Numbered from the stretch's first letter, positions 1 to 5,938 are shown. The stretch is DNA of 6,499 nt from Elusimicrobia bacterium CG08_land_8_20_14_0_20_44_26 (GCA_002779055.1 PEXM01000018.1:1-6499), one strand, 5' to 3'. The notes: generated by a model from the letters alone, not told the origin. Numbers and translations are program-made.

Positions 1-41
1 TGGGTTTAATGCCGACGAGCGAAGATAAGGAAAATCAATGA
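1..41 (+). CDS. C-terminal tail of an upstream gene (partial), unidentified
   Basis: Reading from base 3, the frame stays open as GLMPTSEDKENQ and stops with TGA at 39-41. That stop overlaps the pilT start as ATGA, the same tight spacing seen between the next genes. In pilus operons the gene before pilT is often pilB, the extension ATPase, but twelve residues are too few to identify it. The frame starting at base 2 is also open (GFNADERR, stop TAA at 26-28) and would leave a 9-nt gap, so even the frame is uncertain. Seen: the open frame and the overlap. Inferred: that it is a real gene end. Confidence 0.3.
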   Translation, partial: GLMPTSEDKENQ

Positions 42-1102
42 TAGGTATTGACCAACTTTTGAAGGAAATGATTGGCAGGGGCGCTTCCGACCTTCATATC
101 GTGGACGGTTCGCCGCCCGTCATCCGTCATGACGGCGAAATGGTGCGTCTTGATTACGAACCTTTGACGCCCGAGCAAACACAGGCGCTTGTTTATAGTT
201 TGCTCACGGAAAAGCAGAAAGCGACATTTGAAGCTACCAGCGAACTTGACCTCGGTTTCGGTATAAAGGGGCTCGGCAGAATCAGAATGAATGTTTACCG
301 CCAGAGGGGCGCCGTCTGTGCGTCTATGCGTTCAATACCGTTCGATTTTATGACTTTTGAGCAACTGGGCCTCCCTCCTTTGATACATCAGATTGTGAAG
401 ATGGGAGCGGGTCTCGTCCTCGTTACGGGTCCGACGGGATGCGGGAAGTCAACGACGCTGGCTTCAATCATTGATTATCTGAATGAACACAGGACTTCGC
501 ACATCGTTACGATAGAAGACCCTATTGAATACGTTCATTCACATAAAAAGTGCATTGTCTCTCAAAGGGAAACCGGCGCCGACACTGACTCTTTCCAGAC
601 CTCTCTGAAGCATGTGATGCGTCAGGATCCGGACATAATACTCATCGGAGAAATGCGCGACCTTGAAACGATAGCGGCGGCTCTTACGGTTGCCGAAACA
701 GGGCATCTTACTTTTGCTACCCTGCACACTCCCGACGCTGTTCAGTCAATAAACCGTATTATTGACGTTTTTCCGCCGCACCAGCAGCCGCAGATAAGAA
801 GCCAGCTCTCGTTTGTGCTTCAGGCGGTATTCTGCCAGGAACTGCTTAGAAAAGAGGGAGGAGGGAGAGTCCTGATTTGCGAGGCGCTTCTCGTCACTCC
901 CGCAATAAGAAACATGATTCGCGAGGAAAAAATCGAGCAGGTGGCTACGGCTATGCAGTCGGGAGGCAGATTCGGCATGCAGACAAAAAACACGGCGCTT
1001 TACAACGCTTATAAAAATAAGTATATTACAAAAGAGCAGGCGTTTGCCGTTTCAAACGATGTTGAAGAATTGAAAAGATGGATAAATAAAGGAATCACAT
1101 AA
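38..1102 (+). CDS. pilT: Type IV pilus retraction ATPase PilT
   Basis: Cytoplasmic hexameric ATPase of the GspE/PilT secretion family; it powers disassembly of type IV pili at the inner membrane and so twitching motility. At 354 aa it has the usual PilT length. An N-terminal PAS-like region (about 1-100, with the typical ASDLH near 16-20) precedes the RecA-like core. The core shows Walker A GPTGCGKST (131-139), Asp box TIEDPIEYVH (158-167), Walker B DPDIILIGEMRD (197-208) and His box TGHLTFATLHT (221-231). AIRNMIREEK (289-298) matches the AIRNLIRE signature that marks PilT rather than the extension ATPase PilB, which is also much longer. GMQTKNTAL near 313-321 is the usual C-terminal PilT motif. 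The ATG at 38 has a TAAGGA site 6 nt upstream (26-31). The stop overlaps the pilC start (TAATG). PilU is an alternative paralogue, but intact core motifs and AIRN favour PilT. Confidence 0.96.
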   Translation: MIGIDQLLKEMIGRGASDLHIVDGSPPVIRHDGEMVRLDYEPLTPEQTQALVYSLLTEKQKATFEATSELDLGFGIKGLGRIRMNVYRQRGAVCASMRSIPFDFMTFEQLGLPPLIHQIVKMGAGLVLVTGPTGCGKSTTLASIIDYLNEHRTSHIVTIEDPIEYVHSHKKCIVSQRETGADTDSFQTSLKHVMRQDPDIILIGEMRDLETIAAALTVAETGHLTFATLHTPDAVQSINRIIDVFPPHQQPQIRSQLSFVLQAVFCQELLRKEGGGRVLICEALLVTPAIRNMIREEKIEQVATAMQSGGRFGMQTKNTALYNAYKNKYITKEQAFAVSNDVEELKRWINKGIT

Positions 1103-2328
1103 TGACATTTTCGTATAAAGTCAGAACAGTCAAAGGCGGCGTTCTTCAAGGCACTCTTGAAGCGAACGACCAGCGCGCCGCAGTCGACAAACTGCGCGCC
1201 CAGCAGTATATCGTTCTTGAAATAACCGAACAGCAGAAAAACGCGCTGATGGATATGCTGAATTCCATCAACCCAATGAAACCCCATGCGAATGCGAAAG
1301 ATATCGTCATTTTTTCAAGGCAGCTTGCCGTTATGATAAATGCGGGAGTTCCCATCGTGCAGGCGATTGCGATAATCGGCGACCAGATAGAAAATCCTTA
1401 TTTTAAGGAAATTATCGGGAAAATACGCGAAGATATTGAAGGCGGAACGTCCATCGCCGACGCTCTCGGCAAACATCCCGATTGTTTTGACACTCTGTAT
1501 GTGAACATGGCGCGCGCAGGGGAACTTGGAGGAATACTGGATGTAATTCTGGAGCGTCTTTCAACGTATCTTGAAGCCGCGCAGGATCTCAGATCAAAAG
1601 TGAAAGGCGCGCTGATGTATCCGATAGTCGTTGTTGTTATTTCTTTCGGCGTCACTATGTTTCTAATGGTTTTTGTAATTCCCGCCTTTAAGGAGGTTTT
1701 TTCCTCTTTCGGGAGCAACCTGCCCCTGCCGACGCAGATAATGATTAATGCCAGCGACTTTCTGAAAGCAAACGTTCTTTTTATCGTGGGCGGCATTATA
1801 ATACTGTTTGTCGGGTTTTCAAAATTCGCAAAATCCGAGGCGGGAAGAAAATTCCTTGATCCGCGCATGCTCAAACTGCCGGTTCTCGGACCTCTTCTCA
1901 TAAAAACCGCGACGGCGAAATTCACAAGGACCTTCGGGACGCTCGTAAAAAGCGGCGTTCCGATTCTTTCGGCGATGGAGACCGTGGCAAAGACATCGGG
2001 GAACTGGGCGGTTGAGGATGCCGTGATGACCGCCAGGGAAGCCATCCGCGAAGGCGAGAAAATAGCCGAACCCCTCGCTAAATCGGGAATATTTCCTCCG
2101 ATGGTAAACCAGATGGTGAAGGTCGGCGAAGAGACGGGAAATCTTGATACGATGCTTACGAAAATCGCCGATTTCTACGATTCGGAAGTTGACACCGCTG
2201 TGAAGGCCATGACTTCGCTGATAGAGCCGCTCGTAATCGTTTTTCTCGGCATCGTCGTCGGCGCCATCGTTATAGCGATGTATCTGCCTATATTTGAGAT
2301 GGGTTCCCTTGTAAGCGAGGGCGGATGA
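1102..2328 (+). CDS. pilC: Type IV pilus inner-membrane platform protein PilC (T2SSF/GspF family)
   Basis: Polytopic inner-membrane protein on which the assembly and retraction ATPases act during pilus growth and disassembly. At 408 aa it has full family length. The N-terminal region (1-60) is the usual FSYKVRTVKGG type, followed by two T2SSF repeats. Repeat one starts at FSRQLAVMINAGVP (71-84) and carries ARAGELGGILDVILERL (137-153). Repeat two starts at FTRTFGTLVKSGVP (274-287) and carries VKVGEETGNLDTML (339-352). Hydrophobic segments lie near 171-195, 223-241 and 372-397, the three-helix pattern of the family. The start overlaps the pilT stop by one base, with AAAGGA at 1088-1093, 8 nt before the ATG, so translation is probably coupled. 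GspF of a type II secretion system is the alternative; the PilT partner favours a pilus. No prepilin gene follows, although one is common after pilC. Confidence 0.95.
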   Translation: MTFSYKVRTVKGGVLQGTLEANDQRAAVDKLRAQQYIVLEITEQQKNALMDMLNSINPMKPHANAKDIVIFSRQLAVMINAGVPIVQAIAIIGDQIENPYFKEIIGKIREDIEGGTSIADALGKHPDCFDTLYVNMARAGELGGILDVILERLSTYLEAAQDLRSKVKGALMYPIVVVVISFGVTMFLMVFVIPAFKEVFSSFGSNLPLPTQIMINASDFLKANVLFIVGGIIILFVGFSKFAKSEAGRKFLDPRMLKLPVLGPLLIKTATAKFTRTFGTLVKSGVPILSAMETVAKTSGNWAVEDAVMTAREAIREGEKIAEPLAKSGIFPPMVNQMVKVGEETGNLDTMLTKIADFYDSEVDTAVKAMTSLIEPLVIVFLGIVVGAIVIAMYLPIFEMGSLVSEGG

Positions 2329-2331
2329 TTG
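2317..2331 (+). promoter_or_regulatory. Ribosome binding site and TTG start of the murG-like gene
   Basis: GAGG at 2317-2320 lies 8 nt before TTG at 2329, directly after the pilC stop TGA (2326-2328). No ATG or GTG exists in this frame between there and the conserved glycine loop of the protein. The ATG at 2325 is in another frame that stops after a few codons. The TTG is therefore the best start, and its contact with the pilC stop suggests coupling. TTG at 2335 and 2341 are weaker alternatives. Confidence 0.6.
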
Positions 2332-3447
2332 CCTTTGGCTTTGCCGCTTGAAAAATACTCTCTGTCGGATAAACAAGCCGTTATAAATTTCGGGATAAAA
2401 AGCGGACTCAAACTTATTTTTTTTACAGGCGCCTCGGGCGGCCACATAATGCCCGCTCTTGCTTTGCGCCGGAAATTTCCGGACGCTTCAATTATCGCGG
2501 TAAAAACCCCCGCCTCGGTTGACACACTGGAAAATGCCGAGAACGTTCATTACATTTCGCCTATATCCTTCAAAAAGTTTCGCTTTGGCGCTTTGCGGGA
2601 GATGTTCAGTTTGTTTGTCTTTGCCTGCAGGTTATCTCCGGATAAGATTGTTTGTTTCGGCTCGTATCTTAATTTTTTGGGTCTTTTGTGCGCGCGGCTC
2701 AGTCGCTGCGAACTTGTCTTTTTTGAACCGAACGCCTCTGCCGGCAAAGGGTCTTTAATGCTTAAAAGATTTGCGGACAGAATATTTACCGTATTTCCGT
2801 CGGCGGCAAAGGAACTAAACGGCTGCGCAAGAGCGGTGAAATTTCCGGTTATATCCGCCATGCGTTCAAAGGAAAAAATTTTGCAGGAAGTCGGTTTTGA
2901 CTTTGATAAGCCCGTTCTGCTTGTTATAGGCGGCAGCCAGGGAAGTCGTTTTATAAATGCGGTCGTCACAGCCGTTATTGACAAATTAAGTTTTGCACAG
3001 ATTGTGCACATCACAGGCCCCAAAGATTTTGAAAAAATCCAAAACCAATACCAGCGCCACAGGGGGAAACACATCGTTCTACCGTTCTGTTCCACAATGC
3101 CGATATTTTACAGTATCGCCTCCGCCGCAATTTCCCGTGCCGGCGCGGGCACTCTCGCGGAGTTGTCTTATTATAAAATTCCGTCCGTTCTCATTCCGTA
3201 TCCAGGCGCCGGAGGGCATCAGAAATTTAACGCCTCGCAATTCGCCTCATCAGCCGCCGCCGTGGTTATCAAAGAAGAAGACATAAATAAAGAAAATTTT
3301 CCAGCCGTCATAGAAAATGTTTTGTTCAGGGACTTCTGGAAAATCAGGGAAAATGTTGCTAAAATTGAAATCGCCGATGACGGCACTGATTTTGCCGAGA
3401 AATTATCTGAGGTCCGGCACGGTCATGCCAGAGGCATATCCGCCTAA
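2329..3447 (+). CDS. murG: MurG-like UDP-GlcNAc:lipid I N-acetylglucosaminyltransferase (GT28, GT-B fold), divergent
   Basis: MurG adds N-acetylglucosamine to lipid I on the cytoplasmic face of the membrane to make lipid II, the peptidoglycan precursor. At 372 aa (E. coli MurG is about 355) this protein has about 28 extra N-terminal residues before the Rossmann strand. Family signs in order: TGASGGHIMPALAL (33-46), equal to the GGTGGHxxPAL loop; CFGSYLNFLGLL (109-120), equal to the GGYxxxP region; FEPNASAG (132-139) where HEQNxxxG is usual; GGSQGSR (201-207); VHITGP (226-231); SRAGAGTLAEL (269-279) with the glutamate that binds the UDP ribose; and GGHQKFNA (295-302), equal to DHQxxNA. The order and spacing fit MurG, but several usually strict positions differ, so a related GT28 enzyme is possible. 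It abuts pilC, so it probably belongs to the pilus operon rather than to a division/cell-wall cluster. Family is certain; the exact substrate is inferred. Confidence 0.85.
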   Translation: MPLALPLEKYSLSDKQAVINFGIKSGLKLIFFTGASGGHIMPALALRRKFPDASIIAVKTPASVDTLENAENVHYISPISFKKFRFGALREMFSLFVFACRLSPDKIVCFGSYLNFLGLLCARLSRCELVFFEPNASAGKGSLMLKRFADRIFTVFPSAAKELNGCARAVKFPVISAMRSKEKILQEVGFDFDKPVLLVIGGSQGSRFINAVVTAVIDKLSFAQIVHITGPKDFEKIQNQYQRHRGKHIVLPFCSTMPIFYSIASAAISRAGAGTLAELSYYKIPSVLIPYPGAGGHQKFNASQFASSAAAVVIKEEDINKENFPAVIENVLFRDFWKIRENVAKIEIADDGTDFAEKLSEVRHGHARGISA

Positions 3448-3466
3448 GGCGTGACTTTAGCCGTGC
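3417..3466 (+). repeat. Bulged inverted repeat (hairpin) across the murG stop codon
   Basis: GCACGG (3417-3422) pairs with CCGTGC (3461-3466). TCATGCC (3423-3429) pairs with GGCGTGA (3448-3454) with one G-U pair. A 6-nt bulge (3455-3460) lies on the 3' side. Inside the loop, AGGC (3432-3435) can pair with GCCT (3442-3445). Together about 17 base pairs enclose the murG stop TAA at 3445-3447. No T-run follows, so it is not a standard intrinsic terminator. It could be a REP-like dispersed palindrome, an mRNA-stabilising structure at the operon end, or an attenuating fold before yjbQ. Pairing was worked out by eye and no energy was calculated. Confidence 0.55.
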
Positions 3467-3494
3467 GAGAGAAGAGTAAGGGGAAATAAGCAGA

Positions 3495-3914
3495 ATGATA
3501 AAAGAGTTCTCAATATCAACGACTGGCGGAACGGAACTTATAGATATAACTTCAAAGGTTGCTGGCGTCGTAGCCGGGTCAAAAATTAAAGAAGGCGTCG
3601 CGGTTGTTTATGTTCCTCACACGACAGCGGGAATTACAATTAACGAAAACGCCGACCCTTCGGTAAAACGCGACATTCTTATGGAATTGAATAAAATAAT
3701 TCCTTTTAATGATAATTACAGCCACGCCGAGGGAAATTCAGCGGCGCACATAAAGGCGTCTTTAATAGGTTCCTCTCTAACGGTTATCATTACGGGAGGC
3801 CGTCTTCTTTTGGGGACATGGCAGGGAATATACTTCTGCGAATTTGACGGCCCGAGAAGAAGAAAAGTGTTTGTGAAAATAGTGAAGAGTGAAGAGAAAA
3901 AAGTAATAAAGTAA
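3495..3914 (+). CDS. yjbQ: YjbQ family protein (UPF0047), possible secondary thiamine-phosphate synthase
   Basis: Small cytoplasmic protein of the widespread YjbQ/UPF0047 family. E. coli YjbQ is known for weak thiamine-phosphate synthase activity, but the physiological role in most bacteria is unsettled. At 139 aa it is near the usual length of 130-140. Conserved blocks are all present: PHTTAGITINENADPSVKRD (41-60) with His42; NDNYSHAEGNSAAHIK (72-87) with His77 and His85; and TGGRLLLGTWQGIYFCEFDG (100-119) followed by PRRRKVFVKI. The histidines match the putative metal or phosphate site of the family. The ATG at 3495 has AAGGGG at 3478-3483, 11 nt upstream. The last residues (about 130-139, VKSEEKKVIK) and the stop are encoded by short tandem repeats that run on downstream, so the C-terminus looks rewritten by the repeat. 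The 47-nt gap after murG contains the end of a hairpin. Confidence 0.92.
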   Translation: MIKEFSISTTGGTELIDITSKVAGVVAGSKIKEGVAVVYVPHTTAGITINENADPSVKRDILMELNKIIPFNDNYSHAEGNSAAHIKASLIGSSLTVIITGGRLLLGTWQGIYFCEFDGPRRRKVFVKIVKSEEKKVIK

Positions 3915-3990
3915 AAAAGTAATAAAGTAAAAAAGTAAAAAGAAAAGAGAGAAGAGTGAAGAGAGATGAGAGATGAAAAATTAAAAATTA
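3882..3990 (+). repeat. In-phase tandem heptamers and octamers (STRR-like), C-free
   Basis: GTGAAGA occurs twice in tandem (3882-3895). Five 8-mers follow without a break (3902-3941), alternating AGTAATAA and AGTAAAAA, then a second AGTAAAAA. Seven 7-mers follow in exact phase (3942-3990): five variants close to GAGAWGA, including another GTGAAGA at 3956-3962 and a doubled GAGATGA, then AAAATTA twice. The + strand has no C from 3854 to 3994. This resembles the short tandemly repeated sequences known from cyanobacterial intergenic DNA. The first part codes for the YjbQ C-terminus and stop. Confidence 0.8.
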
Positions 3991-3994
3991 AAAT

Positions 3995-4046
3995 CCCCCT
4001 CAATCCCCTAAATCCCCTCCGACTCCCAAATCCCCTCTTACTCCCC
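3995..4046 (-). other. Putative G-quadruplex motif on the - strand
   Basis: The + strand has six C-runs at 3995-3999, 4005-4008, 4014-4017, 4025-4027, 4032-4035 and 4043-4046, separated by 5, 5, 7, 4 and 7 nt. On the - strand these are G-runs of 3-5 with all loops no longer than 7, which meets the usual G3+N1-7 rule more than once over. The - strand is the template for asd transcription. The run spacing reflects a degenerate repeat of the form AATCCCCT. Structure formation in the cell is inference. Confidence 0.55.
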
Positions 4047-4101
4047 TTTTCCAAAGGGGAGAACCGCTTTTTCAAAGGGGAGAGCCGTTTTTCAAAGGGG
4101 G
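4041..4101 (+). repeat. Hairpin plus direct repeats of AAAGGGGAG leading into asd
   Basis: CTCCCCTTT (4041-4049) and AAAGGGGAG (4053-4061) form a perfect 9-bp stem with a 3-nt TCC loop. The right arm belongs to a tandem unit of about 20 nt: 4052-4072, 4073-4092 (identical except for an extra C and one A/G change), then a third partial copy, CAAAGGGGG, at 4093-4101. The single left arm could pair with any of the three right arms. This looks like one of the C-run/G-run dispersed repeats found between genes in many bacteria, here placed directly before a start codon. Other copies in the genome cannot be seen from this window. Confidence 0.7.
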
Positions 4102-4108
4102 AAGAATG
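4095..4108 (+). promoter_or_regulatory. asd ribosome binding site inside the third repeat copy
   Basis: The purine run AAGGGGGA, ending at 4102, lies about 4-5 nt before ATG at 4106 and is the only Shine-Dalgarno-like sequence available. It is also the third AAAGGGG arm of the preceding repeat, so it could be hidden by pairing with CTCCCCTTT at 4041-4049 or with the upstream C-runs. The site is visible; regulation by pairing is inferred. Confidence 0.5.
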
Positions 4109-5143
4109 AGGAAGGGAAAATGTGATGTAGCCGTGGCGGGCGCAACGGGCGCTGTCGGAAGAGAAATGATAAATATGCTTTCGGCGAATAACTTTCCCGT
4201 AAACGAGTTGCGTCTTCTCGCATCCTCCCGTTCGGCGGGTCAGAAACTTAAATTCAAAGAAAGCGAAATAGTTGTTGAAGAACTGTCGCCGGAATGGATA
4301 AAAAAGAACAGAGTGGATATCGTTCTTATGTCGGCGGGAGGAGCGGTTTCTCTTGAATATGCTCCGCTTTTCAGCGAAAAGAAAATCTATGTGATAGATA
4401 ATTCCTCGGCATGGAGAATGAATCCCGCTGTGCCTCTTGTCGTCCCGGAAATAAATCCTCACGACCTTGCCGTGGACAAATACATCATAGCCAATCCGAA
4501 CTGTTCTACGATACAAATGGTTCACGCTCTCGCCCCTGTTCACAGAATTTCAAAAATAAAGAGAATAATAGTCGTGACTTTCCAGGCGGTCTCGGGCGCG
4601 GGTTGGAAAGCGGTAAAGGAGCTTGAAAGCCAGTCAAAAAAAATAGCCGACGGCGATTTCAGAGAATTGAATTTACCGAAAAATAAAATTTCGGTTTTCC
4701 CCCATCAGATTGCTTTTAACTGCATACCGCAGATAGATGTGTTTCTGGAAAATTTCTTTACAAAAGAAGAAATGAAAATGGTGCAAGAGACAAAAAAAAT
4801 ACTCAGTTCGGAAATTGAGGTCTCCGCGACCTGCGTAAGAGTTCCCGTTTTCAGGGGGCATTCGGAAGCGGTAAATGTGGAATTATCGGACGATATTACC
4901 AAAGATGAAATATGGGAGGCGCTTCTAAAAGAAAAAAACATTTCTCTGATTGACGATGTTTCAAAACTCCGGTACCCGATGGCGATAGATGCCGCCGGAA
5001 AATCAGCCACGTTTGTCGGCAGAATCCGCCACGATGAATCACGCCCGAAGTGCTGGTGGTTTTGGATTGTTTCGGACAACCTCCTTAAAGGCGCAGCTCT
5101 CAATGCCGTTCAGATTGCGGAAGAACTTATCAAAATTATCTGA
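4106..5143 (+). CDS. asd: Aspartate-semialdehyde dehydrogenase
   Basis: Reduces L-aspartyl-4-phosphate with NADPH to aspartate-4-semialdehyde, the branch point to diaminopimelate/lysine, methionine, threonine and isoleucine. At 345 aa it is typical for the family. The N-terminal Rossmann region has VAGATGAVGREM (10-21), followed by AGGAVS (77-82) and NSSAWRMNPAVPLVVPEIN (99-117). The catalytic cysteine is Cys133 in NPNCST (130-135). QAVSGAG (160-166) supplies the active-site glutamine, and RVPVFRGHSEAVNVE (245-259) contains the catalytic histidine His252. The conserved end VGRIRHD (304-310) and DNLLKGAALNAVQIAEEL (324-341) is intact. The ATG at 4106 begins right after a repeat that provides the ribosome binding site; the next residues lead directly into the NADP-binding strand, so no other start is needed. 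The 191-nt gap to yjbQ suggests separate control. truA follows at once. Confidence 0.97.
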   Translation: MRKGKCDVAVAGATGAVGREMINMLSANNFPVNELRLLASSRSAGQKLKFKESEIVVEELSPEWIKKNRVDIVLMSAGGAVSLEYAPLFSEKKIYVIDNSSAWRMNPAVPLVVPEINPHDLAVDKYIIANPNCSTIQMVHALAPVHRISKIKRIIVVTFQAVSGAGWKAVKELESQSKKIADGDFRELNLPKNKISVFPHQIAFNCIPQIDVFLENFFTKEEMKMVQETKKILSSEIEVSATCVRVPVFRGHSEAVNVELSDDITKDEIWEALLKEKNISLIDDVSKLRYPMAIDAAGKSATFVGRIRHDESRPKCWWFWIVSDNLLKGAALNAVQIAEELIKII

Positions 5144-5147
5144 GCAA

Positions 5148-5882
5148 TTGAATAATTTCAAGCTTTCAATTTCATACGACGGCAGTAAATTTTTCGGGAG
5201 TCAAATTCAAAAACAAAACCCGACGATCGCGGGAGAGATTTTTCGCGCCATCAGTAAAACGGTACAGGATCCGGATAAGGTCTCTCTGATATTTGCCTCC
5301 CGCACGGACAGGGGCGTTCACGCCAGATGCAATGTTTGCTCTTTCAAATCAAATACGAACATACGGCCTTCCGCGATGAAAAGGGCTTTGAATTCGCGCC
5401 TTACAAAATACATAAGGATAAACACCGTCTCTCTGGCCGTAGATGAAAATTTTAATCCGCGTTTTGACTGTGTTTCAAAAATCTACCGTTATTACTTCCG
5501 CGCCGGAGGCTACAGCCCTTACCACGCTGATTACTGTCTGAAAATTCCTGAGCGCTGCGACCGCCAAAAAATGGCAGAAGCGGCTTCCCGCATAACTGGC
5601 GTTAAGGATTTCAGGTTTTTCTCGTCTTGCTCTTCGCGCGAAAACACTGTCTGCCGTATTTTTGACTGTTTTGTTTCAAAAGGAAAAAATCTTTTTTACA
5701 TCCAGATTGAGGGGTTGCATTTCCTTTATAAAATGGCGAGGACAATCGCATCTTTTGTCGTGGAATGCGGCGTCGGCAAAATCAACCCTGATGATTTTGA
5801 CAAAATAATCGGCGGCAGAGAAAAAAGGGTTGAGCCCGCCGCGCCCGGAGGTCTCTATCTATGGAAAGTGAAATACCGGTAA
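5148..5882 (+). CDS. truA: tRNA pseudouridine(38-40) synthase TruA
   Basis: Converts uridines 38-40 of the tRNA anticodon arm to pseudouridine. From the TTG at 5148 it is 244 aa, close to the 245-270 of the family. SISYDGSKFFGSQIQ (7-21) is the N-terminal motif, with Ser where the usual GWQ has Trp. SRTDRGVHAR (51-60) holds the catalytic Asp54. FNPRFDCVSKIYRYYF (102-117), GVKDFRFFSS (151-160), IEGLHFLYKMARTI (187-200) and APGGLYLWKVKY (232-243) follow in family order. The start is uncertain. TTG 5148 is 4 nt after the asd stop and puts YDG at residue 10, as in relatives, but has no clear ribosome binding site. ATG 5103 would overlap asd by 41 nt, with AAAGG 11 nt upstream, and adds 15 residues. 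Either way it is probably coupled to asd. Confidence 0.93.
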   Translation: MNNFKLSISYDGSKFFGSQIQKQNPTIAGEIFRAISKTVQDPDKVSLIFASRTDRGVHARCNVCSFKSNTNIRPSAMKRALNSRLTKYIRINTVSLAVDENFNPRFDCVSKIYRYYFRAGGYSPYHADYCLKIPERCDRQKMAEAASRITGVKDFRFFSSCSSRENTVCRIFDCFVSKGKNLFYIQIEGLHFLYKMARTIASFVVECGVGKINPDDFDKIIGGREKRVEPAAPGGLYLWKVKYR

Positions 5883-5897
5883 AGGTGTTTTCATTTC

Positions 5898-5926
5898 TTG
5901 ATGATTTTTTTGAATTAAAGTAAAAT
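5898..5926 (+). promoter_or_regulatory. Candidate sigma-70 promoter for proA
   Basis: TTGATG (5898-5903, four of six to TTGACA) and TAAAAT (5921-5926, five of six to TATAAT) are separated by exactly 17 nt in an A/T-rich gap. Transcription would start near 5932-5934, only about 6 nt before the proA ATG, giving an almost leaderless message. Found by eye; A/T-rich gaps produce such matches by chance, so this is a moderate call. Confidence 0.45.
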
Positions 5927-5938
5927 GGGTTTAAGAAA

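Noticed and set aside
1398..2445. Two long - strand open frames (1398-2045 and 1819-2445) opposite pilC
   Set aside because: They overlap each other and lie opposite a full-length, well-conserved PilC; their translations show no domain. They are best explained as codon-usage shadows.
3989..3994. TAAAAT as a -10 box for asd
   Set aside because: No -35-like hexamer lies 16-18 nt upstream; the match follows from the AAAATTA repeats.
3716..4543. Open frame of 275 codons on the - strand across yjbQ, the repeat gap and asd
   Set aside because: It is antisense to two certain genes, shows F/S/L-rich low complexity from the purine repeats, repeats itself across the AAAGGGG copies, and has no recognisable domain.
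4989..5147. Upstream extension of truA to an ATG at 4989
   Set aside because: It would overlap the conserved asd C-terminus by 155 nt and add about 53 residues that no TruA has.
5903..5910. T-run after truA as an intrinsic terminator
   Set aside because: No GC-rich stem precedes it; only weak A/T pairing is possible. It fits better as the spacer of the proA promoter.
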